From assembly GCF_031569985.1 (NCBI RefSeq), contig NZ_JAMQKA010000003.1, positions 192,325 to 256,324 of the forward strand: 64,000 bases of DNA, given 5' to 3'. Source of the stretch: JAMQKA01 sp031569985. GTDB taxonomy: Bacteria > Bacteroidota > Rhodothermia > Balneolales > Balneolaceae. Positions 27,855 through 36,691 of this stretch are shown piece after piece. Position numbers and translations under genes: made by a program. Numbering within the stretch: the first letter of the stretch is position 1; every line of letters starts with the position of its first letter. The notes under the pieces were generated by a model, which saw nothing but the letters and a program-made list of their open reading frames with translations, was not told the origin of the DNA and did not search any database.

Positions 27855-28395
27855 TGGATTTAAAATTTTGAGGATATAGGGATCGGATGTCGTTGTACTT
27901 TTGTGTTCTCGAGGAGGTGCTCCCAGAGAATGTTAAGTCGATCCTTACATGGGCCGCCCACACGTCGAGCGTAGAGGCGGCAATCAGGATACCCTCGCGA
28001 AGGAAGCGTTGTCGCTGCCGATACAGGGGCAGGTGGTCGACATATTTGTCGGTCAGGATCGTCACCAACAGCCCTGGCCCGGGAATCCCTTTGTCGATCA
28101 CCCGCTCGGGCAGTTTGCCGATGAGGACTCCACCAGAATCATTATTTTTTGGAGTATACTTATGGCCGGATGTAGCGTTTGATGTAGAAGCGGGCGGGCT
28201 CCAGCTCTTCGGTTACCTCCCGGCCGATGCACACCATCTCTGACAAATCCCTTTCGGGATGGATCCCGATCTCCTCGACCGCCAAGTGCTCTGGAAGGGG
28301 CAGCCGTCCCTTGTGGTTCGGGCAGAACTGCTTTTTACGGGTTGCCTTCGAGCTTAGCCAGTTTAGCCTCGTCAAAAAACCGGGCTGTAACAAAG
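27855..28395 (-). pseudogene. IS66-family transposase (TnpC) relic
   Basis: Minus-strand frames read LPEHLAVEEIGIHPERD, then VTEELE...YIKRYIRP, then after a frameshift LPERVIDKGIPGPGLL and KYVDHLPLYRQRQRF, ending with WEHLLENTK in a third frame. These are the consecutive central segments of IS66 TnpC. At least two frameshifts occur and the catalytic DDE core after 'STL.W' is missing, so it is inactive. No tnpA/tnpB partners were seen. Confidence 0.75.
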
Positions 28396-28620
28396 TAGCG
28401 GGTTTTAAGCTGCATCAGGCACGCCTGGTGGCCGATCGCCTGCCCAGCCCAGTGCACCAGAAGGACCACGCTCCGTGCCCGTCACCCGCGAGATGAAAAC
28501 CACGTAGCCCGTAGCGCTGCTGCGGGGAGTAAATGATATATAGAAGGCGCAGTTCACCGCAGAGGTGGACCGCACCCGTGACCTACACGAGATGATTTTT
28601 TTGCCCCCCCCTCAGCCACC

Positions 28621-28642
28621 GCCCCGCATTGAAATACGGGGC
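28621..28642. repeat. REP-like hairpin
   Basis: GCCCCG and CGGGGC pair around CATTGAAATA. Such GC-clamped small palindromes followed by CTATTCTCTT are reminiscent of REP elements, but no other copy is visible in the window. Confidence 0.35.
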
Positions 28643-28973
28643 TATTCTCTTTCGTGTGTTTAAACACACGTAGGGTTTCTATCTTGGTATTTTCAATGCC
28701 AGGCGATAGGAGATGGGCAACAAATTCATTAGGGTTGACACGCCATGTAAAATGCTGAGAGGGAGTTGCACTCCCGACCAGCTCCGCTAGTCAAAGGAAG
28801 CCAGGACGCAGAGCGTCCGCCTTGGTACCGCCGCGAGCAACGGTGTTCAGCCAGTACAAACATATTGTTGCCCATTTCAAAGCCGAGCCCTTTTCAGGAA
28901 AAGGGCAGAAGTTGTGAAATGCTTCGGATTTTCATCCATTGCTATAAAATGTAAAGTCAATGCAGAGTGTGAA

Positions 28974-29010
28974 ATTGTTGAGGTGTTGAAGTGTTGAACT
29001 GTTGAGATGT
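28974..29010. repeat. 8-bp GTTGAANT tandem repeat, array 1
   Basis: Four to five degenerate copies of the octamer GTTGAANT. Related arrays lie at 30431 and 31160. Such arrays produce spurious short reading frames in this region. Confidence 0.5.
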
Positions 29011-29647
29011 TTTTGGTTTAGTCGAAAGTCAGAAGGTCAAAGGTCTAAGGTTCGGTTGGTTTTTCTTCAGCAGCTCGTCAAACAGAAAGGCTTCGGCTTT
29101 CCATTTAATTCTGTAAAACTTCCGGACGTGGAATGATCACGTTGTCGCGAACAATTCCTAATTCTAAAATCTGAATTCCTAATTTTGCCATTCCGGCCTT
29201 GGTAAAGTTGACAGCCCGGAAGGAAACGGAGGGGAGCGTGAAGAAAAAATCTGTGATTTTTTAGCGGAATGCAGAGCCCTCAGGTCAAGTTTACTTGAGC
29301 CGGCGACTTTCTTCGTTCATTTTTTTGTCGTTTTAAAAATGGACAACACAACGGGAATAAGATCCCAAAATGATAATTAGACCTCCCATTCAACAACCAT
29401 TTGTAATTCTATCCATATTTATACTATTTACAAGCTGCAGTAATTGATATAGAAGGACATTCAACCAAAGAAGCTCAAAAGAGGACATCTACACTACGCC
29501 AGAATTATGGCCATCCGACCCAAGGAATAATACCGAAAGTTACTGTTAGACTTGCGAAGTAAACGTCCTCATCCGAATATTCACAGATATAAAAAAGCGA
29601 TCCCGGCCTTCGAACCAAGGTTCGCTTTTGATAGGCGGACTCTTAGA

Positions 29648-29812
29648 TTAATTTCCAAGAGCTTTTCTGTATGTTGATCCAGAACCCGAATCCGAGCCAT
29701 CGCCGTCACTCCCTGACCCATTTTCTATTTCTGGTTTAAAGGTCATGGGACGGGTACCCGTGGGATCGATCTGGCTTTTCTGTGTTCCACCGACGCTGCG
29801 GTAGGTTTTCAA
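29648..29812 (-). CDS. Possible 54-aa Ser/Gly/Asp-rich small protein or gene remnant
   Basis: From a TTG at 29812 a 54-codon frame encodes a peptide ending in a Gly-Ser-Asp-rich stretch followed by STYRKALGN. A stop lies just upstream and there is no ATG. It may be the C-terminal remnant of a lost gene. Low confidence. Confidence 0.2.
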   Translation of the reverse strand: MKTYRSVGGTQKSQIDPTGTRPMTFKPEIENGSGSDGDGSDSGSGSTYRKALGN

Positions 29813-30430
29813 TCGCTATACACGTTCTCATAATTCTCTTTATACAAATGTTTTCAGATAATGAGAGGATACCTCTCAAGTAGTTCTCCATGATTTACGC
29901 TCTGCCAACAGAAACTAAATATTTTTTTACGAGATAATAAAGTAGTTTCTACAATATGATATATAAATTGACACTGTACTGTATATCCACAGGTCCATTA
30001 AATATAAATTCTATTATATAATTAATCATATTTGATATCAAGGCTCCTTAGGCTGTAAGAAGCCCTGTTTAGGGGGTAATCACCTCTCATTAGTTTGCAG
30101 GAGGCTCACTTTTGTTAATAACATGCCCACTTTTCTTAGCAAGAAGCTTACATTTTCGATAAATGAGGCCTCTTTTCCTGGAATTCAGGAGACAATTGTG
30201 GAAAACCGGTTCCAATTTGTGGAAAACTAGTTCTCTAGGACGACAAAAGAGAGCTAAAAAGTCGATCAAGAGTCCTCGGAAACGAAAACCGTGACCTCCT
30301 TATCAACAAAAGCGATCCATTTGCTCGGAAATGCGATCCTATTGACTGGTTGAGAGCCCCTTTTAGGGAGTAAGCAGCCCTCAGCAACCCCTGAATAGCC
30401 CTGTTACTCCCCTTGAGAGGTCTCCGGGAG

Positions 30431-30463
30431 GGTTGAAATGTTGAAGCGTTGAAATGTTGAAGG
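30431..30463. repeat. 8-bp GTTGAANT tandem repeat, array 2
   Basis: Four copies: GTTGAAAT, GTTGAAGC, GTTGAAAT, GTTGAAGG. Confidence 0.55.
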
Positions 30464-30505
30464 CTTCCGGCCCGCCCTCTGAACATTATGATCCTATCCC
30501 TAAAA

Positions 30506-30545
30506 CCGTCATCTTGACCGCAGCATGCGCAGGGAGAGATCTTCC
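30506..30545. repeat. Half copy of the tandem MITE-like element
   Basis: CCGTCATCTTGACCGCAGC and GGGAGAGATCTTCC match the right half of the elements at 30665 and 30947. The left half is absent. Confidence 0.5.
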
Positions 30546-30664
30546 AGGTAAAAAGCAAACGCCACAAATGTAACCCGTAGCGCCGCTGCGGGAGCCAACG
30601 TCAAAAAGTCTCGTATCCGTTCTATGGGCTTATGTTTATTATCAAAGATAAAGCCTTTATCGAG

Positions 30665-30801
30665 GAAGATTTCTCCCTGACGCTCGAAATGACGCTTACG
30701 TGTAGGGGCTTGGTTGTTGATTGCGGCCTGCCTTCCAAGAACAAAAGCCATATCCCCAAACCCGTCATCTCGACCGCAGCTTGCGGAGGGAGAGATCTTT
30801 C
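30665..30801. repeat. MITE-like element (GATTTCTCC...GGAGAGATCTTTC), copy 1
   Basis: Begins GAAGATTTCTCCCTGACGC and ends GGAGGGAGAGATCTTTC, near inverse complements. The interior includes GGGGCTTGGTTGTTGATTGC and AAGAACAAAAGCC, shared with copy 2. No coding function. The type resembles the abundant small palindromic repeats of Bacteroidota genomes. Confidence 0.6.
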
Positions 30802-30946
30802 TACGAAGAGGGCACAGGCCGGGAGAAGAGCTACTACCCAAATAAAGCTCCATAACCAGTTAAAATGCCTCGCTCACTATGCACGTCAAAGAATATTTAG
30901 ACCATATATTACTCTGTGTTTCTCTCAAATTTTGAGCCCTCATCAT

Positions 30947-31107
30947 GAAAGATTTCTCCTTGTCAGTCGAAATGACGCTTGCGTGGAGGGGCTTGGTTAT
31001 TGATTGCAGCCCGCTCACCAAGAACAAAAGCCCAAATCCACCAAACCAGTCATCTCGACTGTGTCCGACTACCGGCGGAACGGAGCAAGCGGAGGGAGAG
31101 ATCTTTC
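30947..31107. repeat. MITE-like element, copy 2
   Basis: Same left end, interior and right end as copy 1, in the same orientation, 145 bp downstream of it. It carries a ~23-bp insertion near its right end (around 31062-31085). Confidence 0.6.
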
Positions 31108-31159
31108 ATGGACACAAGGGCAGTCATAGTGAAAGGTGCAGCCCACCGCGTGATTCCGA

Positions 31160-31185
31160 ATTGTTGAATCGTTGAATTGTTGATA
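31160..31185. repeat. 8-bp GTTGAANT tandem repeat, array 3
   Basis: Three degenerate copies: GTTGAATC, GTTGAATT, GTTGATAG. Confidence 0.45.
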
Positions 31186-31584
31186 GTGATCGAAGGCAGA
31201 AGGTCTTTAAGGTCCAAAGTAACAAAGTTTAATGCCGGAAGGTCTTTTCCAGCACCTCGTCAGAAATACTTCAACTTTTTATCTGTTGTTATAAAAAGCT
31301 TCCAGGTCATTTGGTGGAGTTGTTTAAATTTTAAGTAAGTACACTCTTTCCGGCCTCAGAAATATAGTTCAGTCGAAAATTAGAAAGTCAAAGGTTAAAG
31401 GTCCAAGGCTGGCCTGGTTTTCTTCAATTTTTTGGTGGACAGTTCCCTGGTCCGCCCACCGACGGATTTTTGTCACTAAAAATGAACACACCTGAAAAAG
31501 ACTCAATTAGAAGAAAGCTGGTGAATCACCTGGCCAAAATGCAAGGTAAATGAGCACTTTGGTTAAATATCTTTGCATTTTAGT

Positions 31585-31847
31585 CACATTCGGCCACCCA
31601 GTGCTGGTTGTCCCTCGGGCCATCATGGGCTATATTTCGTTTGAGCTCTCGGCAGATGATCGAACGTTGCACACCAATGGTTCAGGTAACTCGCTTTTGC
31701 TATGGCTACCTCCAGTAGAGCTTTGACTTGATGAAGATTTTCAACGCTAGGTTTGCATGACAACACAAATATAATCCCCTTGGCGGAGGACCCCAGGGAC
31801 GGGTCCCTGGGGTCTTTTTTCATGTTGCACTTACTTCTTGAACTCAG
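31585..31847 (-). pseudogene. IS30-family transposase relic 2 with IS end
   Basis: Minus-strand frames give HQVKALLE, then GVQRSIICRELKRNIAHDG and NQHWVAECD in another frame: the N-terminal helix-turn-helix and following segment of an IS30 transposase, frameshifted and truncated. The hairpin 31789-31814 and the end TGTTGCACTTACTTCTTGAA (31823) match relic 1. The IS end runs into the 3' end of the DUF5672 gene and supplies its last codons and stop. Confidence 0.7.
31789..31820 (+). terminator. Strong terminator-like hairpin inside the IS30 end
   Basis: GACCCCAGGGAC and GTCCCTGGGGTC form a 12-bp stem with a two-base loop followed by six T on the plus strand. It would block transcription entering the IS from outside, as in many IS ends. 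Confidence 0.7.
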
Positions 31848-32652
31848 AATTTAATAAATGTGGTTCCCAAAACTCTTTATTATATCTCTCCCAGGCATGG
31901 CACCCAAAAGGAATTTCCTTATCATTCATTTCATAACATAACTCAACATTTGATTCAAATGCGAATTCCAGCGCCAAATCTACAGGTGCTATTTTAAATT
32001 CGGGATAATACTTTTTAGCATATTTCCAGAGAAATCTATCTTCGTTTAGACTATTTACAATGGTCTTAATATGTTGGTCTATGCTATTTAATCCCGGTAT
32101 TAGATACCTGGTTGTATTTTTTGCAATACCTGAAAAAGTTCTCAATAAATTTGCGTTGGAATTATTGGGAATAATATCATTTTTTGTGATCCATTTTGCT
32201 TTTGAATTTAGAAGTCTAGAAAAAGCATCTACCTTTCTAAGAGAGAAGCCCCCATTACCAACTCCATTTTCCTCTAACCAAGGCAGATCTGGCCCTTTGA
32301 TCCAAGGGGGAGCTATGTAATCAAAATCCATGGAGCACCATTTTTCAATAGAATCTTTAAATACAAGGCTATCGAGGTGGTAGAGTAGTATGTATTTATA
32401 ATCACTAAATCTTTTATATAATTCACCAGAAAATAACAGGTGATTATGTGCCTCAAGACTTCCAAAAAAAATATTGTCAATGCGACAAACAGGATAATCT
32501 TTATAAGAGAATTCTAAATCCATCGGTGCGAGAAAATACGTATCGTAGCCACTCAAATAATACTCCAGGTGTTTAAGAGAGATCTTCTCGGATTCTGTAA
32601 GATCCGGCCTATTTGATAATGGAATTACAATTGCAACCAAATTTTTATCCAT
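31831..32652 (-). CDS. DUF5672 family protein (putative glycosyltransferase)
   Basis: A 273-aa protein of the DUF5672 family, commonly found in polysaccharide loci. Marks are LLYHLDSLVFKD (about 89-100) with an Asp in the place of a metal site, YIAPPWIKG (about 110-119), GNGGFSLRK (about 133-141) and PFGCHAWERY near 253-262. A GT-A-like transferase is plausible but unproven. The last codons (SEFKK and stop) lie within the IS30 terminal repeat, so the original C-terminus was altered by the insertion. It has its own sigma-54 promoter (32705) and operator D. Confidence 0.8.
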   Translation of the reverse strand: MDKNLVAIVIPLSNRPDLTESEKISLKHLEYYLSGYDTYFLAPMDLEFSYKDYPVCRIDNIFFGSLEAHNHLLFSGELYKRFSDYKYILLYHLDSLVFKDSIEKWCSMDFDYIAPPWIKGPDLPWLEENGVGNGGFSLRKVDAFSRLLNSKAKWITKNDIIPNNSNANLLRTFSGIAKNTTRYLIPGLNSIDQHIKTIVNSLNEDRFLWKYAKKYYPEFKIAPVDLALEFAFESNVELCYEMNDKEIPFGCHAWERYNKEFWEPHLLNSEFKK

Positions 32653-32704
32653 GATATAATTATTACTTAGTATTAATCAGATTTAGCCAATTCTTTTATA
32701 ACTA

Positions 32705-32720
32705 GTCAACATGTGTGCCA
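32705..32720 (-). promoter_or_regulatory. Sigma-54 promoter for DUF5672 gene
   Basis: On the minus strand TGGCACACATGTTGAC. It is 53 bp before the start codon and 97 bp from operator D. Confidence 0.72.
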
Positions 32721-32816
32721 AGTAGTAAGAAAAAAATAAAAAAGCTGTTTAAATCGTGTGATAGATAACTCAAACATTTTCAGTCATCGAATAGATTCTG
32801 GAATGGGAGATCTGAT

Positions 32817-32854
32817 GGGTAATTATTACTCTATAGACTGTGTAATAATTACTC
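32817..32854. promoter_or_regulatory. Tandem-palindrome operator D
   Basis: GGGTAATTATTACTC (32817) and GTGTAATAATTACTC (32840), 23 bp apart. Confidence 0.73.
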
Positions 32855-33021
32855 AGTTCCGTTGTTAATCACCTGTATTAGCTTTGGAGTTCAAACAATC
32901 TCCCTATTTTGTTATTAGTTAATTAGTATTAGTGGCTAGCATTTTGTCTAACCTTTCAACCTATAATTTGTGTTTGATGGGATAAACGAATGCCTCTCCT
33001 AAAGTTTTAGCAACTTAATAT

Positions 33022-33765
33022 TTACTGGGTGTCCCTATACAATTCATCAAACGAGTTTTTGTAATCAAAAAATTTAAAATCATCTTTATATAAAGACCAT
33101 ACAATATCAAGGATCTCTTTAGAGTGATAATACTTTTTATAATTTTTCTTTTTTTTCTTTCTTTTATTGACGTGAAAGAGTTCGGGGTGCAGATCAAACT
33201 TATCTGACAATTTTTTCCAGTCTTCATTGATATTTTCAAACTTTCCTATGAAATCTATCTTTTCGTTTTTTAAGATATTTGCCTGTGCTTTGAAGTGTCT
33301 ATCAGCCATGTGTTGAGGAATTACATGAATGGCATATACAAATTCCTCAAATGACATTTTTTTATTCAAATCAATTATTTTATTGTAGGAGTAAAACTTT
33401 CTAAAATAATTATATGGATATTCTTCATTATATGATGACACCACTTTATCTTCATAGCAAGATACTAAACGAGATAAGGGATTTCTTACGAATGTAAATA
33501 CGTAATAGTCATTATATTTTTTACTTAAAAAATCCTGTTCTCTTTCCCAATTTGGATTTGTATGAATGTCTCTCCCGAATTTATTATTGCTTGTAATTCC
33601 ATATGTTAACCCAATGGTTGATTTAATTGAGGTACAAGCTACCTTTGGTATATCTATATATATTAATTTTTTGTCAGGAAGTATTAAATATTCAGTATTG
33701 TCATATTCACCAAATAAATTAAAATATTTATCTAAATAATATCTTATATATGATTTAGTTTTCAT
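33022..33765 (-). CDS. Sulfotransferase family 2 protein
   Basis: Predicted PAPS-dependent carbohydrate sulfotransferase, 247 aa. The 5'-phosphosulfate loop is IPKVACTSIKS at 39-49 and the 3'-phosphate site FVRNPLSRLVSCYEDK at about 92-107; both match the carbohydrate sulfotransferase (PF03567) pattern. The C-terminus is Lys-rich (RKKKKKNYKKYY). It would add sulfate to the polysaccharide. It has its own sigma-54 promoter (33865) and operator E, shared with the divergent glycosyltransferase operon. Coding sequence is very AT-rich compared with neighbours, suggesting acquisition. Confidence 0.88.
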   Translation of the reverse strand: MKTKSYIRYYLDKYFNLFGEYDNTEYLILPDKKLIYIDIPKVACTSIKSTIGLTYGITSNNKFGRDIHTNPNWEREQDFLSKKYNDYYVFTFVRNPLSRLVSCYEDKVVSSYNEEYPYNYFRKFYSYNKIIDLNKKMSFEEFVYAIHVIPQHMADRHFKAQANILKNEKIDFIGKFENINEDWKKLSDKFDLHPELFHVNKRKKKKKNYKKYYHSKEILDIVWSLYKDDFKFFDYKNSFDELYRDTQ

Positions 33766-33864
33766 AGAGCTCTTTTAATTTGGCCTTACTATAGTAATTG
33801 AACTACCAAATATAGTTGATCAGTTTTGGCCACTCTTTTCATGTGTCAATTCTTTTATAACTAA

Positions 33865-33880
33865 CTCAACAAGCGTGCCA
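33865..33880 (-). promoter_or_regulatory. Sigma-54 promoter for the sulfotransferase gene
   Basis: On the minus strand TGGCACGCTTGTTGAG. It is 100 bp before the start codon and 108 bp from operator E. Confidence 0.75.
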
Positions 33881-33987
33881 AGTGGTAACAAAAAAATAAA
33901 AAGCTGTTTTAAATCCTGTGAGTGATGGTTCAAGCAGGTTCAAACATTTTTAAGGCATCAAATAGATTTTAGTAGGGGATATCCGTT

Positions 33988-34025
33988 GAGTAATTATTAC
34001 TCAATAGACTGAGTAAAAATTACTC
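33988..34025. promoter_or_regulatory. Tandem-palindrome operator E
   Basis: GAGTAATTATTACTC (33988) and GAGTAAAAATTACTC (34011), both perfect half-site matches, 23 bp apart. Confidence 0.77.
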
Positions 34026-34221
34026 GATTCCGTTGCTAATTACCCGTTTTAATTTTGGTAGTTCAACCATTTTTAAAAGTAATCGTCCCATCATGTTAGG
34101 AGTGCCGGGTCGCGGAAACCCACCGCTACTCTTTATTACAGGTTTAAATGTGAAGGATTTGCCCGATCCTCTATAATAACGTGTTGCACGTAGTAATCTG
34201 AAGGTGAATTTTGTAAAAAAT

Positions 34222-34237
34222 CGGCACAGTTTTTGAA
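34222..34237 (+). promoter_or_regulatory. Probable sigma-54 promoter for the EpsG operon
   Basis: CGGCACAGTTTTTGAA keeps GGCAC-N5-TTG with the correct spacing but has C for the leading T. It is 55 bp before the glycosyltransferase start and 197 bp from operator E. Confidence 0.55.
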
Positions 34238-34291
34238 CTTATATTCAAATGCGCTGTTATCGTCATATAGTATCTGTTTTAATATTCATCA

Positions 34292-35434
34292 ATGATTATG
34301 AAAAGAATTCTAATCGTATCAAGGTCTTTTTTCCCAGTAAACTCCCCCCGTTCATTCCGGACCACAGAACTGGTGAAAGAGTTTGCAAAAAAACAGGGAC
34401 ATGAGGTCACTTTGTTAACGTTAAAAGATGATGAGCATCATATCCCGTTTGAAAAAGAGTTTGGAGTCACAATAAAAGATTTGGGACCATTACGGTTCCC
34501 GGAAATTAATCTTAATGGTAAAGGTGGGGTAACAAGGCTTGTTAAACGAGTTGCTCGCAGAGGCTTGGTTCAGCTTTTGGAATATCCCGATATTGAACTC
34601 GTGCTTAGGACAAAAAGAATGCTTGAAAAAGAATCAGGGCATGATTTGCTGATTTCTATCGCCGTGCCCCATCCTATCCACTGGGGAGTGGCATGGGCCT
34701 GGCAAGACAATAATTCCATCGCCCAAACCTGGGTGGCCGATTGTGGTGATCCCTATATGGGGGCTACCCTGGATTCCTTCGATAAAATGTTCTATTTCAA
34801 ATATGTTGAAAAAGCTTTTTGTCGGAAGGCGGACTATATCTCAGTACCTATTGAAGATGCCAGGAAAGGATATTATCCGGAATTCAGGGATAAAATTAAA
34901 GTAATTCCCCAGGGCTTCAATTTTGATGGAGTTAAGCTCGATTGCTCTGCTTATACCAGGCATACAGTCCCCACCTTTGCATATGCCGGTGCGTTCATCC
35001 CAGGAGGACGGGATCCACGGGAGTTTCTGGATTACCTGGTGAGTATAGATCAACCATATAAGTTCATTGTTTATACGAAAAGTACAGGTCTTGTAGAACC
35101 CTATATTGAGCGGGCAAACGGGAAAATCGAACTTCGTGATTATATACCACGCCGTGAATTACTAAAGATGCTGTCCGGTATGGATTTTTTGGTCAATTTC
35201 GAAAACAGTACATCCCGGCAGCTTCCAAGTAAATTAATTGACTATTACCTCACAGGGCGCCCGGTTCTTTCTCTTGGAAGTACTGATATCAACAAGAAAG
35301 CAATTGATGAGTTTCTGAGTGGTGATTATAGTAAACAGTACGACTTCCAGAATATGGATCAGTATAGAATAGAAAATGTTTGCAGGCGGTTTTTGGATCT
35401 TTGCAAAGAAAGAGGACCAAATGGAAAATGTTAG
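34292..35434 (+). CDS. GT4-like glycosyltransferase
   Basis: A 380-aa GT-B glycosyltransferase. The N-terminal Rossmann domain begins RILIVSRSFFPVNSPRSFR (about 5-23), typical of GT4-type enzymes. A second domain follows from about 220, with SKLIDYYLTGRPVLSLGS near 311-328 in place of the E-x7-E nucleotide-binding segment. Two ATGs, at 34292 and 34298, are equally placed. First gene of the operon after the promoter at 34222; it overlaps the EpsG-like gene by 14 bp. Confidence 0.85.
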   Translation: MIMKRILIVSRSFFPVNSPRSFRTTELVKEFAKKQGHEVTLLTLKDDEHHIPFEKEFGVTIKDLGPLRFPEINLNGKGGVTRLVKRVARRGLVQLLEYPDIELVLRTKRMLEKESGHDLLISIAVPHPIHWGVAWAWQDNNSIAQTWVADCGDPYMGATLDSFDKMFYFKYVEKAFCRKADYISVPIEDARKGYYPEFRDKIKVIPQGFNFDGVKLDCSAYTRHTVPTFAYAGAFIPGGRDPREFLDYLVSIDQPYKFIVYTKSTGLVEPYIERANGKIELRDYIPRRELLKMLSGMDFLVNFENSTSRQLPSKLIDYYLTGRPVLSLGSTDINKKAIDEFLSGDYSKQYDFQNMDQYRIENVCRRFLDLCKERGPNGKC

Positions 35435-36677
35435 CGAAAAATCAGGATACTATGCAGCTCTTTTATTTCTGGTCTGGCCTGTGCTGGCGCTTGCTTCAGC
35501 TTTCACGAATTACCGAGGTAGCTGGGGGAAAAATATACTTTGGGCTTTCGTAGCATTTTACGGCATGGTATTTGCCATTGGGGCAGAAAGCCAGGAAAGT
35601 GATATTGTTGGTTATGTGACCGAAGTTAAACATCTTCATTCTGTTGAACTTTCCATGAATGAAGCATTTAACTATTACCGGGAGAGCGGAGAGATAGATA
35701 TATTCAGAACCCTTATTGCATTAGTTGTTTCAAGAGTTTCCAGCAGCCAGACTCTGCTTACATTGGTATATGGATTAATTTTCGGTTTTTTCTTTTCACG
35801 CAATATCTGGTTCGTATTAGAAAGATTGAAAGGAAAGGTTCAACCGATAACATTACTTTTGCTGGCCTGTTTTTTTCTTGTAGTGCCATTTTGGTTTATG
35901 AATGGATTCCGTTTTTGGACGGCCACCCACATTTTTATATATGGTCTGTTACCCTACCTTTTTGAGGGTAAAAAATCAGGAGCTATTGTAGCATCACTGG
36001 CTATTCTCATGCACTTCGCATTTATAGTTCCTGTAGGCATTCTATATGGTTACATGTTTTTAGGCGACAGGCTTGTTCTATACTTCTGTTTTTTTATAGC
36101 AACGTTTTTTATTTCCCAAATTAATCTGAGTGTCTTTAACAATATTATAGAAAATTATGCTCCGAAAATTGTCCAGGAAAGAACTTCCGGTTATCGGTCG
36201 GAAGAAGCAGTGGAGGAGCATCGGGAGGGGGGAGGGAAACAAACTGTATGGTATGTCAATTATTATTTAAGAGCTATAGATTGGTCGGTGAGGGGCTTCC
36301 TGGTGGTACTATTTTTGAAAGGACGGAGATTTTTTACGAAAAACAAAAGGTGGCTAAGCCTCTTTTCCTTTACACTATTCTTTTACGGAGTGGCCACCCT
36401 GCTCAGTTCAATACCATCGGGCGGACGATTTATTACTATTGTTTACCTGCCTGCCCTTGCCCTGATAACTTTATATGTACAAAATCGGGAGCATGAGGTA
36501 GTTATGAAGCGGTTTATTCTTGCTGCTACGCCCTTTTTGCTACTATATATAGTTGTTGCCGTAAGAATTGGACTCTATTCGATTAGTTCGACGGCAATAT
36601 TGGGAAATCCTTTGATTGCAATGTTTTTGAACGGGGAACATATCTCCCTGAATGATTTCATGAAATCGCTTTTATAA
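35421..36677 (+). CDS. EpsG-family polysaccharide polymerase (Wzy-like)
   Basis: A polytopic membrane protein of 418 aa with about ten hydrophobic segments, matching EpsG proteins that polymerise repeat units at the periplasmic face. The early loop has ESQESDIVGYVTE (about 57-69) and the second loop YYRESGEIDIFRT (about 89-101), both typical of EpsG. A soluble loop at about 255-275 is rich in Glu and Gly. I chose the ATG at 35421, preceded by AAGAAAGAGG, rather than an upstream codon at 35376, since the latter adds a non-conserved stretch and a 59-bp overlap. This is the only polymerase recognised in the window. Confidence 0.85.
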   Translation: MENVSEKSGYYAALLFLVWPVLALASAFTNYRGSWGKNILWAFVAFYGMVFAIGAESQESDIVGYVTEVKHLHSVELSMNEAFNYYRESGEIDIFRTLIALVVSRVSSSQTLLTLVYGLIFGFFFSRNIWFVLERLKGKVQPITLLLLACFFLVVPFWFMNGFRFWTATHIFIYGLLPYLFEGKKSGAIVASLAILMHFAFIVPVGILYGYMFLGDRLVLYFCFFIATFFISQINLSVFNNIIENYAPKIVQERTSGYRSEEAVEEHREGGGKQTVWYVNYYLRAIDWSVRGFLVVLFLKGRRFFTKNKRWLSLFSFTLFFYGVATLLSSIPSGGRFITIVYLPALALITLYVQNREHEVVMKRFILAATPFLLLYIVVAVRIGLYSISSTAILGNPLIAMFLNGEHISLNDFMKSLL

Positions 36678-36691
36678 TAGGAAATAGTTTT

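Larger units (their letters stand above)
27425..31584. other. Decayed 4-kb region without intact genes
   Basis: Contains an IS66 relic (27855-28395), a REP-like hairpin (28621), 8-bp GTTGAANT tandem repeats (28974, 30431, 31160), a possible tiny acidic frame (29648), two tandem MITE-like copies (30665-31107) and a half copy (30506). The short frames here are derived from these repeats. 27425-27850 and 29100-29580 show nothing recognisable. Confidence 0.5.
32653..33021. other. Control region of the DUF5672 gene
   Basis: Holds operator D and one minus-strand sigma-54 promoter. The block 32690-32880 is a diverged duplicate of 33840-34050 in front of the sulfotransferase gene. No reading frame. 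Confidence 0.65.
33766..34291. other. Divergent control region with operator E
   Basis: 526 bp between the sulfotransferase and the divergent glycosyltransferase. Contains operator E, a minus-strand sigma-54 promoter at 33865 and a weaker plus-strand one at 34222. No supported gene. Confidence 0.65.

Noticed and set aside
30509..31175. Several frames of 60-123 codons on both strands
   Set aside because: All lie within tandem MITE-like copies and GTTGAA repeats; none has a recognisable domain or consistent start.
28974..31185. GTTGAANT arrays considered as a CRISPR
   Set aside because: The unit is 8 bp with no spacers and no cas genes nearby.
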